Part shown: piece after piece, positions 57,169 to 64,000 of the stretch
Layout: each line of letters starts with the position of its first letter
Position numbering within the stretch: position 1 is the stretch's first letter
Assembly: GCA_943789335.1 (NCBI GenBank)
Contig: CALSTS010000003.1
Location: 222,774 to 286,773, forward strand
DNA: 64,000 nt
Direction: 5' to 3'
Source of the DNA: an uncultured Pseudomonadales bacterium
Lineage (GTDB): Bacteria > Pseudomonadota > Gammaproteobacteria > Pseudomonadales > Pseudohongiellaceae
Notes under the pieces: model-generated
The model's database searches: none
What the model saw: the letters and a program-made list of their open reading frames with translations, nothing else
Told to the model about the DNA's origin: nothing
Translations under genes and position numbers: made by a program

Positions 57169-58077
57169 CTAGTTATTAGCGGCCATACATTCATTGATCA
57201 AATCACCAACTTGCATAAACTCCGCTTGTCGAGGAGAGCTATTACGCCACATTAAGCCGATGGAACGCTGAACTTTTTTATCAACAAAGGGATGAGTTTC
57301 TACAGTCGTCCCTCGCAATATTTTAGCGTCCACGGCCATTTTAGGCAGGATACTGATTCCAATGTCATTTGCCACCATTTGGATAACCGTATTCAAACTG
57401 GTCGCATAATAAGGCACCTTAATATCACTATTGATTAATTCACAGGCTTCCAACACGTGATCGCGCAGGCAGTGCCCCTCTTCTAGCAACAATAGATCAG
57501 TATTTTTTAGCGCCTTGGTTGTTAACTTTTGATTGCGAGAATAATCACTACCTTTATTACAGGCCAGTAAGAGCTCATCATAGAATAAATGCTTATTAGT
57601 GACGCCCTCGGCGGGATATGGCAGTGCTAAAAGCAATAGATCCAACTGTCCTGTACTTAGATCATTGAGAAGATTGCCGCTTTGGTCTTCGCGAATATAA
57701 AGCTTAAATTTAGGGTGGCGCTGCCTGAGTGCTTTTAAGATATCAGGCAATAAAAAGGGAGCAATTGTTGGGATAACGCCCAAGCGCATTTCGGTTGAAA
57801 AAGGCTCATGGGCAGATTCTGCTACGGCCACCAAATCATCCGCTTCGGTCAGAATAGAGGCTGCCCTTTCTCTGACCTCACGGCCAATAGCGGTCAGGCT
57901 GACCTGCTTTTGACTGCGATCTATTAAAGTGACGCCTAAACTTTGTTCGAGCTCACTGATACCCGCACTAAGAGTTGATTGCGAAACAAAACATGACTTG
58001 GCTGCCTGACTGAAATGTTTAAGCTCAGCCACAGCGCATAAGTATTTTAACTGTTTTAAAGTAGGAGGGTTTGCCAT
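57169..58077 (-). CDS. oxyR: OxyR-type LysR regulator
   Basis: A 302-residue LysR regulator. The winged helix is at residues 5-65 (LKQLKYLCAVAELKHFSQAA, VSQSTLSAGISELEQ). The sensor half has the redox pair typical of OxyR: Cys203 and Cys212 in GHCLRDHVLEAC, nine residues apart as in E. coli Cys199/Cys208. Peroxide forms a disulphide that switches the protein to an activator. It is divergent from the rubrerythrin operon, which is its probable target. An extra Cys (Cys29) lies in the DNA-binding domain. Confidence 0.9.
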   Translation of the reverse strand: MANPPTLKQLKYLCAVAELKHFSQAAKSCFVSQSTLSAGISELEQSLGVTLIDRSQKQVSLTAIGREVRERAASILTEADDLVAVAESAHEPFSTEMRLGVIPTIAPFLLPDILKALRQRHPKFKLYIREDQSGNLLNDLSTGQLDLLLLALPYPAEGVTNKHLFYDELLLACNKGSDYSRNQKLTTKALKNTDLLLLEEGHCLRDHVLEACELINSDIKVPYYATSLNTVIQMVANDIGISILPKMAVDAKILRGTTVETHPFVDKKVQRSIGLMWRNSSPRQAEFMQVGDLINECMAANN

Positions 58078-58245
58078 CGCTAAAATCGATTAGTAATTAT
58101 AATTTTATCCATTGGACAGATAATAAACTCCTCATGCATAATCAATCAAGTTCTTGGATTTAACCATTAACTAAGCATGGAGAATTTAACTCCATTGCCT
58201 TAAACCAACTGAAACTAAACTTTCAAAACAATAGAGGACAAACCT

Positions 58246-58665
58246 ATGTCACTAAAAGGAAGTAAAACAGAACAAAACTTGAAAGATGCCTTCGCTGGGG
58301 AATCTCAAGCCAATCGTCGCTATCTTTATTTCGCCTCTAAAGCCGATGTTGAAGGCTACAATGATGTTGCTGCGGTATTCCGTTCAACTGCTGAAGGTGA
58401 AACTGGCCACGCTCACGGCCATTTGGAATATTTGGAAGAAGTGGGCGATCCTGCTACTGGACTTCCAATAGGCGGTACTTCAGACAATCTTAAAGCATCC
58501 ATCGCTGGTGAAACACATGAATACACTGACATGTATCCTGGCATGGCAAAGTCTGCTCGTGATGAAGGGCATGATGAAATTGCTGACTGGTTCGAAACTT
58601 TGGCAAAAGCTGAAAGAAGCCATGCGAATCGTTTCCAAAAAGCGTTAGACAACTTAGACGCTTAA
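58246..58665 (+). CDS. Rubrerythrin-family di-iron protein
   Basis: A 139-residue protein with only the four-helix di-iron domain and no rubredoxin domain. Iron ligands are expected in [39 protein letters not shown] and [13 protein letters not shown]. Rubrerythrins reduce hydrogen peroxide to water in the cytoplasm; lacking its own rubredoxin it must take electrons from another donor, perhaps the Fe-S protein encoded next. AGAGGACA precedes the ATG. It is divergent from oxyR and first of a three-gene operon. Confidence 0.88.
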   Translation: MSLKGSKTEQNLKDAFAGESQANRRYLYFASKADVEGYNDVAAVFRSTAEGETGHAHGHLEYLEEVGDPATGLPIGGTSDNLKASIAGETHEYTDMYPGMAKSARDEGHDEIADWFETLAKAERSHANRFQKALDNLDA

Positions 58666-58672
58666 TATATTT

Positions 58673-58710
58673 ACTGATTGTTGAGAGCCTTCTGGCTCTC
58701 ATCATTCAGT
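58673..58710 (+). terminator. Intercistronic hairpin after the rubrerythrin gene
   Basis: TGAGAGCC-TTCT-GGCTCTCA forms an 8-bp stem, and flanking ACTGA/TCAGT could extend it. There is no T-tract, so partial termination or transcript processing between rubrerythrin and the Fe-S gene is more likely than a full stop. Confidence 0.6.
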
Positions 58711-58760
58711 ACTTTAAAACCATCTAACTATTATCTAACATTTCACTGTAGGTCTTGCAC

Positions 58761-60113
58761 ATGAGCGATTCAATCATTGCTAAGGACGCTAGGAAAGAAG
58801 GCAGTCTGGAAGCACCAACTCGACACCCTATTGATTGGAAGTCCGAAAGCTTTTGGGACACAGAAAATCTCAACCAAGAACTTGAACGAGTCTTTGACAT
58901 TTGTCATGGCTGTCGACGTTGTGTAAGTTTATGTAATGCTTTTCCTACCCTATTTGATTTAGTCGATGAATCAGAGACCTTTGAAGTCGATGGGGTCGAT
59001 AAAGCAGATTATAAAAAAGTAGTCGACCAATGTTATATGTGTGACATGTGTTACATGGCTAAATGCCCCTATGTTCCTCCTCATGAATGGAATGTAGATT
59101 TCCCACATTTGATGCTTCGTGCCAAGGCAGTAGAATTTAAAAAAGAAGGCACTTCATTTAGAAATAAAATACTTTCAGATACAAATCGTGTCGGCAAAAT
59201 GGCAAGCATTCCTTTAGTCGATGTTACTGTTAATGCACTTAACGCTAACAAGGCATTTCGCAAGGTGCTTGAAAAAACAGCCGGTGTTCATCATGCAGCA
59301 CCCGTACCTAAATACCATGCCAACACCCTACGCAAACGAGTTAAGAAGATGGGGCAGCCAATAGACAGTAAAGCTATTGGACGAACTAAAGGCAAGGTCG
59401 CTTTGTATGCTACTTGTTACGGAAATTACAATAGCCCAGAACTTGGCGAAGATATATTCAAAGTATTTCAACATAACGATATCCAAATCGATATAGTGCC
59501 TAAAGAACAATGTTGCGGCATGCCAAAACTTGAACTTGGCGACCTCGATTCTGTTGCAAAAGCAAAAGAAGCTAACATTCCTGTTCTCGCCAAATTGGTA
59601 GACGAAGGCTATGATTTGATCGCGCCTGTACCTTCATGTGTATTAATGTATAAACAGGAATTACCATTATTATTCCCCGATGATGAAGATGTGATAAAAG
59701 TTCAAAAAGCTTTTTTTGATCCTTTTGAATATCTACATCTGCGACATAAAGAAGACGCTTTAAAAACTGATTTTAAAACTGAACTTGGCGATGTCTCTTA
59801 TCATGTTGCCTGTCATCTTCGCGTCCAGAACATAGGAATAAAAGCCCGAGATATTTTAAACCTAGTGCCAGGTACCACTATAAATACTGAAGAACGCTGT
59901 TCGGGTCACGACGGTACTTATGCCGTTAAAGTAGAAACCCATCAACATGCTGTCAAAATTGCTCGACCAGTAGTGAAAAAAGTCGACGCTAAAAATCCTG
60001 ACCACTTTATTTCTGATTGCCCAATGGCTGCCAACCACATAGCTAATTTATCTGAAACTGTCGATAAACCAGAGCATCCTATTACACTTCTTCGAATGGC
60101 CTATTCGCTATAA
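58761..60113 (+). CDS. Heterodisulphide reductase-like (Fe-S)-binding protein with CCG domains
   Basis: A 450-residue cytoplasmic redox protein. Two [4Fe-4S] motifs are near the N-terminus (CHGCRRCVSLCNAFP and CYMCDMCYMAKCPYVPP). Two cysteine-rich CCG-type domains follow: ATCYGNY...EQCCGMPKLELGD, and HVACHLR...EERCSGHDG, where the second has C-S-G in place of C-C-G. GlpC, GlcF and HdrD have this plan and move electrons to quinones or disulphides. Lying between rubrerythrin and DUF3501, it probably supplies electrons for peroxide reduction. The start is the ATG at 58761, two codons inside the frame. Confidence 0.85.
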   Translation: MSDSIIAKDARKEGSLEAPTRHPIDWKSESFWDTENLNQELERVFDICHGCRRCVSLCNAFPTLFDLVDESETFEVDGVDKADYKKVVDQCYMCDMCYMAKCPYVPPHEWNVDFPHLMLRAKAVEFKKEGTSFRNKILSDTNRVGKMASIPLVDVTVNALNANKAFRKVLEKTAGVHHAAPVPKYHANTLRKRVKKMGQPIDSKAIGRTKGKVALYATCYGNYNSPELGEDIFKVFQHNDIQIDIVPKEQCCGMPKLELGDLDSVAKAKEANIPVLAKLVDEGYDLIAPVPSCVLMYKQELPLLFPDDEDVIKVQKAFFDPFEYLHLRHKEDALKTDFKTELGDVSYHVACHLRVQNIGIKARDILNLVPGTTINTEERCSGHDGTYAVKVETHQHAVKIARPVVKKVDAKNPDHFISDCPMAANHIANLSETVDKPEHPITLLRMAYSL

Positions 60114-60134
60114 AATTTTATTTAAGGAAAAACA

Positions 60135-60719
60135 ATGACCCTAACCAAAAATGATTTATTATCGTTGGAAGAATATTCTTCACGACGACAAGAATTTAAA
60201 GCCCAGGTTATCGAACACAAAAAGACACGAAACGTGAGCTTAAACCAATACGCGCGATTGTATTTTGAAGACGAACTCACTATTCGTTATCAAATCCAGG
60301 AAATGCTGCGTATTGAAAAAGTGTTTGAAGCACAAGGTATTCAGGATGAATTGGATGCCTATAACCCACTTATTCCTGATGGCAGTAACCTTAAAGCCAC
60401 TTTTATGTTGGAATATGACGACGTTGAACTAAGAAAGGTTGAACTTACAAAACTCATCGGTGTTGAAGACCAAGTCTGGATGCAAGTTGAAGGTTTCGAA
60501 AAAGTATATGCGATAGCCGATGAAGATCTAGAGCGTGAAAATGACGAAAAGACATCTAGCGTGCATTTTATGCGTTTCGAATTGAGCGAAGAAATGATTA
60601 ATGCTTTGCGACAGGCTCAATCTTTGATCGCAGGTTGCGATCATCTCAACTTACCGGTTGAGGGTATAAAGCTAGCAGCAGAAACAGTCGCTTCATTGAC
60701 TGAAGACTTAATGGATTAA
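60135..60719 (+). CDS. DUF3501 family protein
   Basis: A 194-residue cytoplasmic protein of the DUF3501 family (PF12007): LTKNDLLSLEEYSSRRQEFK at the start, DELTIRYQIQEMLRIEKVFE in the middle, YNPLIPDGSNLKATFMLEY and a helical end. AAGGAA precedes the ATG, 21 bases after the Fe-S gene. The trio rubrerythrin, Fe-S protein and DUF3501 recurs in many proteobacteria. No biochemical activity is known to me for this family; a part in peroxide or metal homeostasis is inferred from context. Confidence 0.85.
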   Translation: MTLTKNDLLSLEEYSSRRQEFKAQVIEHKKTRNVSLNQYARLYFEDELTIRYQIQEMLRIEKVFEAQGIQDELDAYNPLIPDGSNLKATFMLEYDDVELRKVELTKLIGVEDQVWMQVEGFEKVYAIADEDLERENDEKTSSVHFMRFELSEEMINALRQAQSLIAGCDHLNLPVEGIKLAAETVASLTEDLMD

Positions 60720-60774
60720 GTTAAAGACTTATAGATTTCTGCTGTTTTATTCTTACTTAAGACTAAAACTTAAA

Positions 60775-61344
60775 CTAGCGTTCAAGGGTCACGCGAACAC
60801 CCCGACCAGTACCCCTTCCCTGCCCTCTATTTAATTGACTTTCGTCAATAGCAGTGATGTTAATAGTACCAGTTAAAGTCGTGCTAACACTGACATCAAA
60901 GGGCGTATCTGGCCAGCGTACTATGGTAGTTGAACTCGACTCGACAAAAACTCGACCATCTTCTGCAATTAAGCGAGATGAGCGCACAGTTGGGCGTTGC
61001 ACTTCGATAATTCGTGCCGTTGGAATTTCATCTGGATTCTCTTCCAACAAGCGCTGCTCAAGATCAGCGACTGTAGCTTCTAGTTCTTGTTCGCGCGAAG
61101 CCACAGGAGCACCTCTATCAATTGTTTCTGTTGCTCTTTCTGTGGCAACTGTGGCAACTGTGCCAACTGTGCTGGTCCCTGGGGGAAGAACTCGATCATA
61201 ACAAGCTAGTCGCTCTGAAAGCCCAGACACTGCCTGACACGCCCTAACAGATTGGAGGACTTGAGCGTCGGACTGCGCGCTCGCAACCGGAACAGCCAGC
61301 AAAACTAAGGTAGCTAAGACTACACTAAATCCAATTTTCTTCAT
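60775..61344 (-). CDS. Exported protein of unknown function with N-terminal Cys-pair motif
   Basis: A 189-residue protein with a signal peptide (cleavage near ASAQS). The segment VRACQAVSGLSERLACYDRV near residues 30-49 has two cysteines in a pattern shared by many small exported proteins. A low-complexity Thr/Val/Ala stretch (coded by 9-bp repeats) and a coiled, Glu-rich segment follow. The C-terminal 90 residues look beta-rich, and the very end is Gly/Arg-rich. ATG 61344 fits the signal better than ATG 61365. I do not recognise the family. Confidence 0.65.
   Translation of the reverse strand: MKKIGFSVVLATLVLLAVPVASAQSDAQVLQSVRACQAVSGLSERLACYDRVLPPGTSTVGTVATVATERATETIDRGAPVASREQELEATVADLEQRLLEENPDEIPTARIIEVQRPTVRSSRLIAEDGRVFVESSSTTIVRWPDTPFDVSVSTTLTGTINITAIDESQLNRGQGRGTGRGVRVTLER
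61141..61170. repeat. 9-bp tandem repeat in the exported protein gene
   Basis: TGTGGCAAC occurs twice, followed by TGTGCCAAC and a partial unit. The period is a multiple of three, so copy changes only lengthen the Thr-Val-Ala stretch. Confidence 0.7.
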
Positions 61345-61538
61345 GTCTGCGTTATATTCCTGCATTGACTTCGATACTCCCAGCTCTTGGTTTTTAATAT
61401 ACGTTCTAAATTGGTGGGCAGTATAAAATCCTTTTTTAAACTAAGCCAGCCCGATTTCCAATCAATAATATCTTGTTAATTTCCCATTCAGATATCTCTT
61501 AGCTACAAAAAATATTCTTATAAAACCAATCTCTCAAT

Positions 61539-61566
61539 ACTTTCATATCTTTAAAGATATGAAAGT
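61539..61566. repeat. Perfect 28-base palindrome
   Basis: ACTTTCATATCTTT is followed directly by its exact reverse complement. There is no loop and no T-tract, so it looks more like a symmetric protein site or a cruciform than a terminator. Confidence 0.75.
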
Positions 61567-61819
61567 AATCCGAAAGTGATGATTTTCTAAAAATCTGGAT
61601 GGCTTTTAATATGACATTAAATTTATTAATAAAAGTGAATGACTTATTCTCTTTCCGCTCTTGTTGGGTCATTTTCAAGCCACATAAAAAGTGGGACTTA
61701 TTCAAACCCATCTAAAATCTCATCAGAAGTTTAGACAATGATCAAAGCTTAGGGTCAATTTTCTCATCTGGTTCTCCGCGGTATAGAAAATTTTATTCTT
61801 GATTTCTGTTCTAGATTGC

Positions 61820-61848
61820 TTGGGGTCATTCAATCAACCCGCTATAAT
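61820..61848 (+). promoter_or_regulatory. Candidate valS promoter
   Basis: A perfect TATAAT at 61843-61848 follows TTGGGG with 17 bases between. It lies 40 bases before the valS start. Confidence 0.55.
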
Positions 61849-61888
61849 GTGCGCCTTTCTCGCTAGCAATAAGCAGTAATGGCCATCA

Positions 61889-64000
61889 ATGGAAAAGACC
61901 TACCAACCCCATCAAATTGAAGCCTCCTGGTATAAGACTTGGGAAGAGCGTGGTTACTTCACACCTTCTGGTGAAGGTGATGCTTATTGCATCATGATTC
62001 CTCCACCAAATGTCACCGGCAGCCTTCACATGGGGCATGGTTTTCAACAATCCATTATGGATGCCATGACCAGATACCAGCGCATGCAAGGTAAAAATAC
62101 TCTCTGGCAAGTGGGGACAGACCATGCCGGCATCGCCACCCAAATGGTTGTTGAAAGACAACTGCAAGCTAAAAACTTAAGTAAGCATGATCTGGGTCGC
62201 GAAAAATTTGTCGGCAAAGTCTGGGAATGGAAAGAACAATCAGGCAACACGATTACCAGACAAATGCGTCGGCTTGGCGTATCAGTGGATTGGACCCGTG
62301 AACGCTTCACGATGGACAAAGGCCTTTCTGCTGCTGTTGAAGAAGTGTTTATTCGTCTTTATGACGAAGGTTTAATTTATCGTGGTAACCGTTTGGTCAA
62401 CTGGGATCCTAAATTACACACGGCTATTTCTGATCTTGAAGTTATTAATGAAGAAGAAAATGGTTCGTTTTGGTACTTTCGCTACCCCCTGGCAAATAAC
62501 GCTTTAACTGCCGATGGCAAAGACTATGTCGTAATTGCTACAACTCGTCCTGAAACTATGCTGGGTGATTCTGCTCTGGCGGTACATCCTGATGACGAAA
62601 GATATAAAGAACTGATTGGTAAATTTGTCGAACTACCTTTGTGCAATCGACAAATACCCATTATTGCCGATGACTATGTCGATCCTGAATTTGGTACTGG
62701 CTGTGTAAAAATTACACCAGCACATGATTACAACGACTATGAACTTGGCAAGCGTCACGACTTACCGTTGATTAATATTCTTACCAATGATGCCTCTCTA
62801 AATGACAATGCGCCTAAGGCTTATCAGGGCATGGATCGTTTTGATGCACGCAAGAAAATCATTATTGATATAGAAGCGGCTGGTCTGTTAGAAAAAATCG
62901 AGCCGCATAAATTAAAGGTGCCTCGCGGCGATCGCAGTGGTGTAGTGATAGAACCTTATCTGACTAACCAATGGTATGTGGCGATAAAAGAGTTGGCTAA
63001 ACCGGCGATTGCTGCAGTTGAAAATGGCGATATTGAATTTGTACCGAAAAATTGGGAAAACACTTATTTTTCCTGGATGCGTGATATTCAAGACTGGTGT
63101 ATTAGTCGCCAACTTTGGTGGGGACATCGCATCCCAGCTTGGTATGACAATGACGGCAATATCTATGTCGGCCCAGACGAAGCGGCTGTAAGAACAAAAT
63201 ATAAGCTAGCAGCTGATCTTGATTTAACTCAAGATCCTGACGTATTAGATACTTGGTTTTCTTCCGCTTTATGGACTTTTTCGACCCTGGGTTGGCCAGA
63301 TGACACTGAAGAATTAAAAACTTTTCACCCTACCGATGTTCTGGTAACCGGTTTCGATATTATATTTTTCTGGGTTGCCCGCATGATTATGATGACCTTG
63401 AAATTTACTGGCCAAATACCTTTTAGGAAGGTCTATATAACCGGACTGATTCGCGACAGCGAAGGTCAGAAAATGTCGAAATCAAAGGGTAATGTGCTTG
63501 ATCCTATCGATCTCATTGACGGCATTAATCTCGACGCTCTTCTAGCCAAACAAACCGACAGCATGATGCAGCCTCAGTTAGCTCAGAAAATTGAAAAATC
63601 CACTCGCAAGAATTTCCCAGAAGGTATTGCCGCACATGGCACTGATGCCCTGCGTTATACGTTTTATTCTCTAGCCAGCACTGGCCGAGATATCAATTTT
63701 GATATGGGGCGCATGGAAGGTTATAGAAATTTCTGTAACAAAATCTGGAATGCTTCTCGCTATGTGCTGATGAATACCGAAGAACAGATTCCAAATAAAC
63801 CCGAACAATTAGAAGATTTTTCTCAAGCTGATTTATGGATTCAATCTTTTTTTCAACTTACCTTACAAAAAGTTGAAAAAGGCATGCAAACTTATCGCTT
63901 CGATTTAGTTAGCCAAGCAATTTATGATTTCTTTTGGAACGAATATTGTGATTGGTATCTTGAGTTATCCAAGCCTGTTCTCTGGGACGACAATGCCACA
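61889..64000 (+). CDS. valS: Valyl-tRNA synthetase, N-terminal 704 residues, cut by window edge
   Basis: Class I synthetase that charges tRNA-Val. The frame is open from ATG 61889 to the end of the window. The HIGH-type motif is [10 protein letters not shown] (residues 41-50). The editing domain is visible ([17 protein letters not shown] and [17 protein letters not shown]). Then come [21 protein letters not shown] and the KMSKS loop near residue 528 ([14 protein letters not shown]). An ATG at 61879 is in another frame. In many gammaproteobacteria valS directly follows holC; here it has its own promoter, 10 kb away. Confidence 0.95.
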   Translation, partial: MEKTYQPHQIEASWYKTWEERGYFTPSGEGDAYCIMIPPPNVTGSLHMGHGFQQSIMDAMTRYQRMQGKNTLWQVGTDHAGIATQMVVERQLQAKNLSKHDLGREKFVGKVWEWKEQSGNTITRQMRRLGVSVDWTRERFTMDKGLSAAVEEVFIRLYDEGLIYRGNRLVNWDPKLHTAISDLEVINEEENGSFWYFRYPLANNALTADGKDYVVIATTRPETMLGDSALAVHPDDERYKELIGKFVELPLCNRQIPIIADDYVDPEFGTGCVKITPAHDYNDYELGKRHDLPLINILTNDASLNDNAPKAYQGMDRFDARKKIIIDIEAAGLLEKIEPHKLKVPRGDRSGVVIEPYLTNQWYVAIKELAKPAIAAVENGDIEFVPKNWENTYFSWMRDIQDWCISRQLWWGHRIPAWYDNDGNIYVGPDEAAVRTKYKLAADLDLTQDPDVLDTWFSSALWTFSTLGWPDDTEELKTFHPTDVLVTGFDIIFFWVARMIMMTLKFTGQIPFRKVYITGLIRDSEGQKMSKSKGNVLDPIDLIDGINLDALLAKQTDSMMQPQLAQKIEKSTRKNFPEGIAAHGTDALRYTFYSLASTGRDINFDMGRMEGYRNFCNKIWNASRYVLMNTEEQIPNKPEQLEDFSQADLWIQSFFQLTLQKVEKGMQTYRFDLVSQAIYDFFWNEYCDWYLELSKPVLWDDNAT

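Larger units (their letters stand above)
61345..61888. other. Intergenic region upstream of valS
   Basis: About 540 bases with no convincing gene; small frames here lack ribosome sites. It contains a perfect 28-base palindrome and the probable valS promoter (both listed). No T-box or other aminoacyl-tRNA leader was recognised by eye. Confidence 0.5.

Noticed and set aside
61499-61711. 70-codon minus-strand frame upstream of valS
   Set aside because: It overlaps the 28-base palindrome, has no ribosome site and looks like random AT-rich translation.
1-64000. CRISPR array, prophage, insertion sequence, tRNA or rRNA
   Set aside because: No regularly spaced direct repeats, transposase or phage genes, or cloverleaf-like or rRNA-like stretches were recognised by eye on either strand.

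Overview
The window reads as chromosomal DNA of a low-to-moderate GC gammaproteobacterium, probably aquatic or marine. The main evidence is lptG-lptF placed divergently from pepA-holC, valS further on, and OxyR-type peroxide control. Many secreted enzymes (dipeptidyl peptidase, tricorn-like peptidase, subtilase, M48 peptidase, esterase, PQQ dehydrogenase) fit a heterotroph that uses peptides and other organic matter. I saw no rRNA, tRNA, CRISPR array, transposase or phage gene.

Layout. 0-5 kb: the start of modA, a serine hydrolase, a PepSY membrane protein, a pectin-acetylesterase-like lipoprotein and a histidine phosphatase. 4.6-14 kb: a DPP4-type peptidase; a beta-RFAP-synthase-like protein facing a TrpF-like protein that lacks the usual cysteine; a cupin; a PQQ dehydrogenase with a fused cytochrome; and a tandem-domain secreted protein of unknown function. 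14-20 kb: an AT-rich AraC regulator, then badly frameshifted genes (TPR lipoprotein; p-cresol methylhydroxylase-type flavoprotein and cytochrome). 20-34 kb: subtilase, M48-TPR peptidase, TauE, two tandem PCu(A)C-like proteins with duplicated terminators, a spermidine-synthase-like membrane protein, an orphan BatC/BatD pair and small household membrane proteins. 33.6-39.8 kb: a second frameshifted block (PGPGW protein, PEP carboxykinase, LeuB-like dehydrogenase, DUF6152, MATE). 39.9-46.6 kb: phosphatase-like protein, cyclophilin, crotonase, threonine aldolase, citramalate synthase, and a winged-helix/membrane-protein operon. 46.8-64 kb: RDD protein, lptG, lptF, pepA, holC, FadL, a dihaem cytochrome, tricorn-like peptidase, oxyR with a rubrerythrin/Fe-S/DUF3501 operon, and valS running off the right edge.

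The most interesting element is upstream of the citramalate synthase gene (minus strand, about 44.95-45.10 kb). A short open frame with four consecutive isoleucine codons ends in a segment that can pair with the 5' half of a strong intrinsic terminator. This has the parts of a classical translation-coupled attenuator and implies that isoleucine, made from pyruvate through citramalate and the LeuB-like dehydrogenase 7 kb away, feeds back on cimA.

The two frameshifted blocks are clustered. Many of the breaks fall in homopolymers, and they hit normally important genes, while the rest of the window has long intact frames. Local sequence or assembly error is therefore at least as likely as gene decay.
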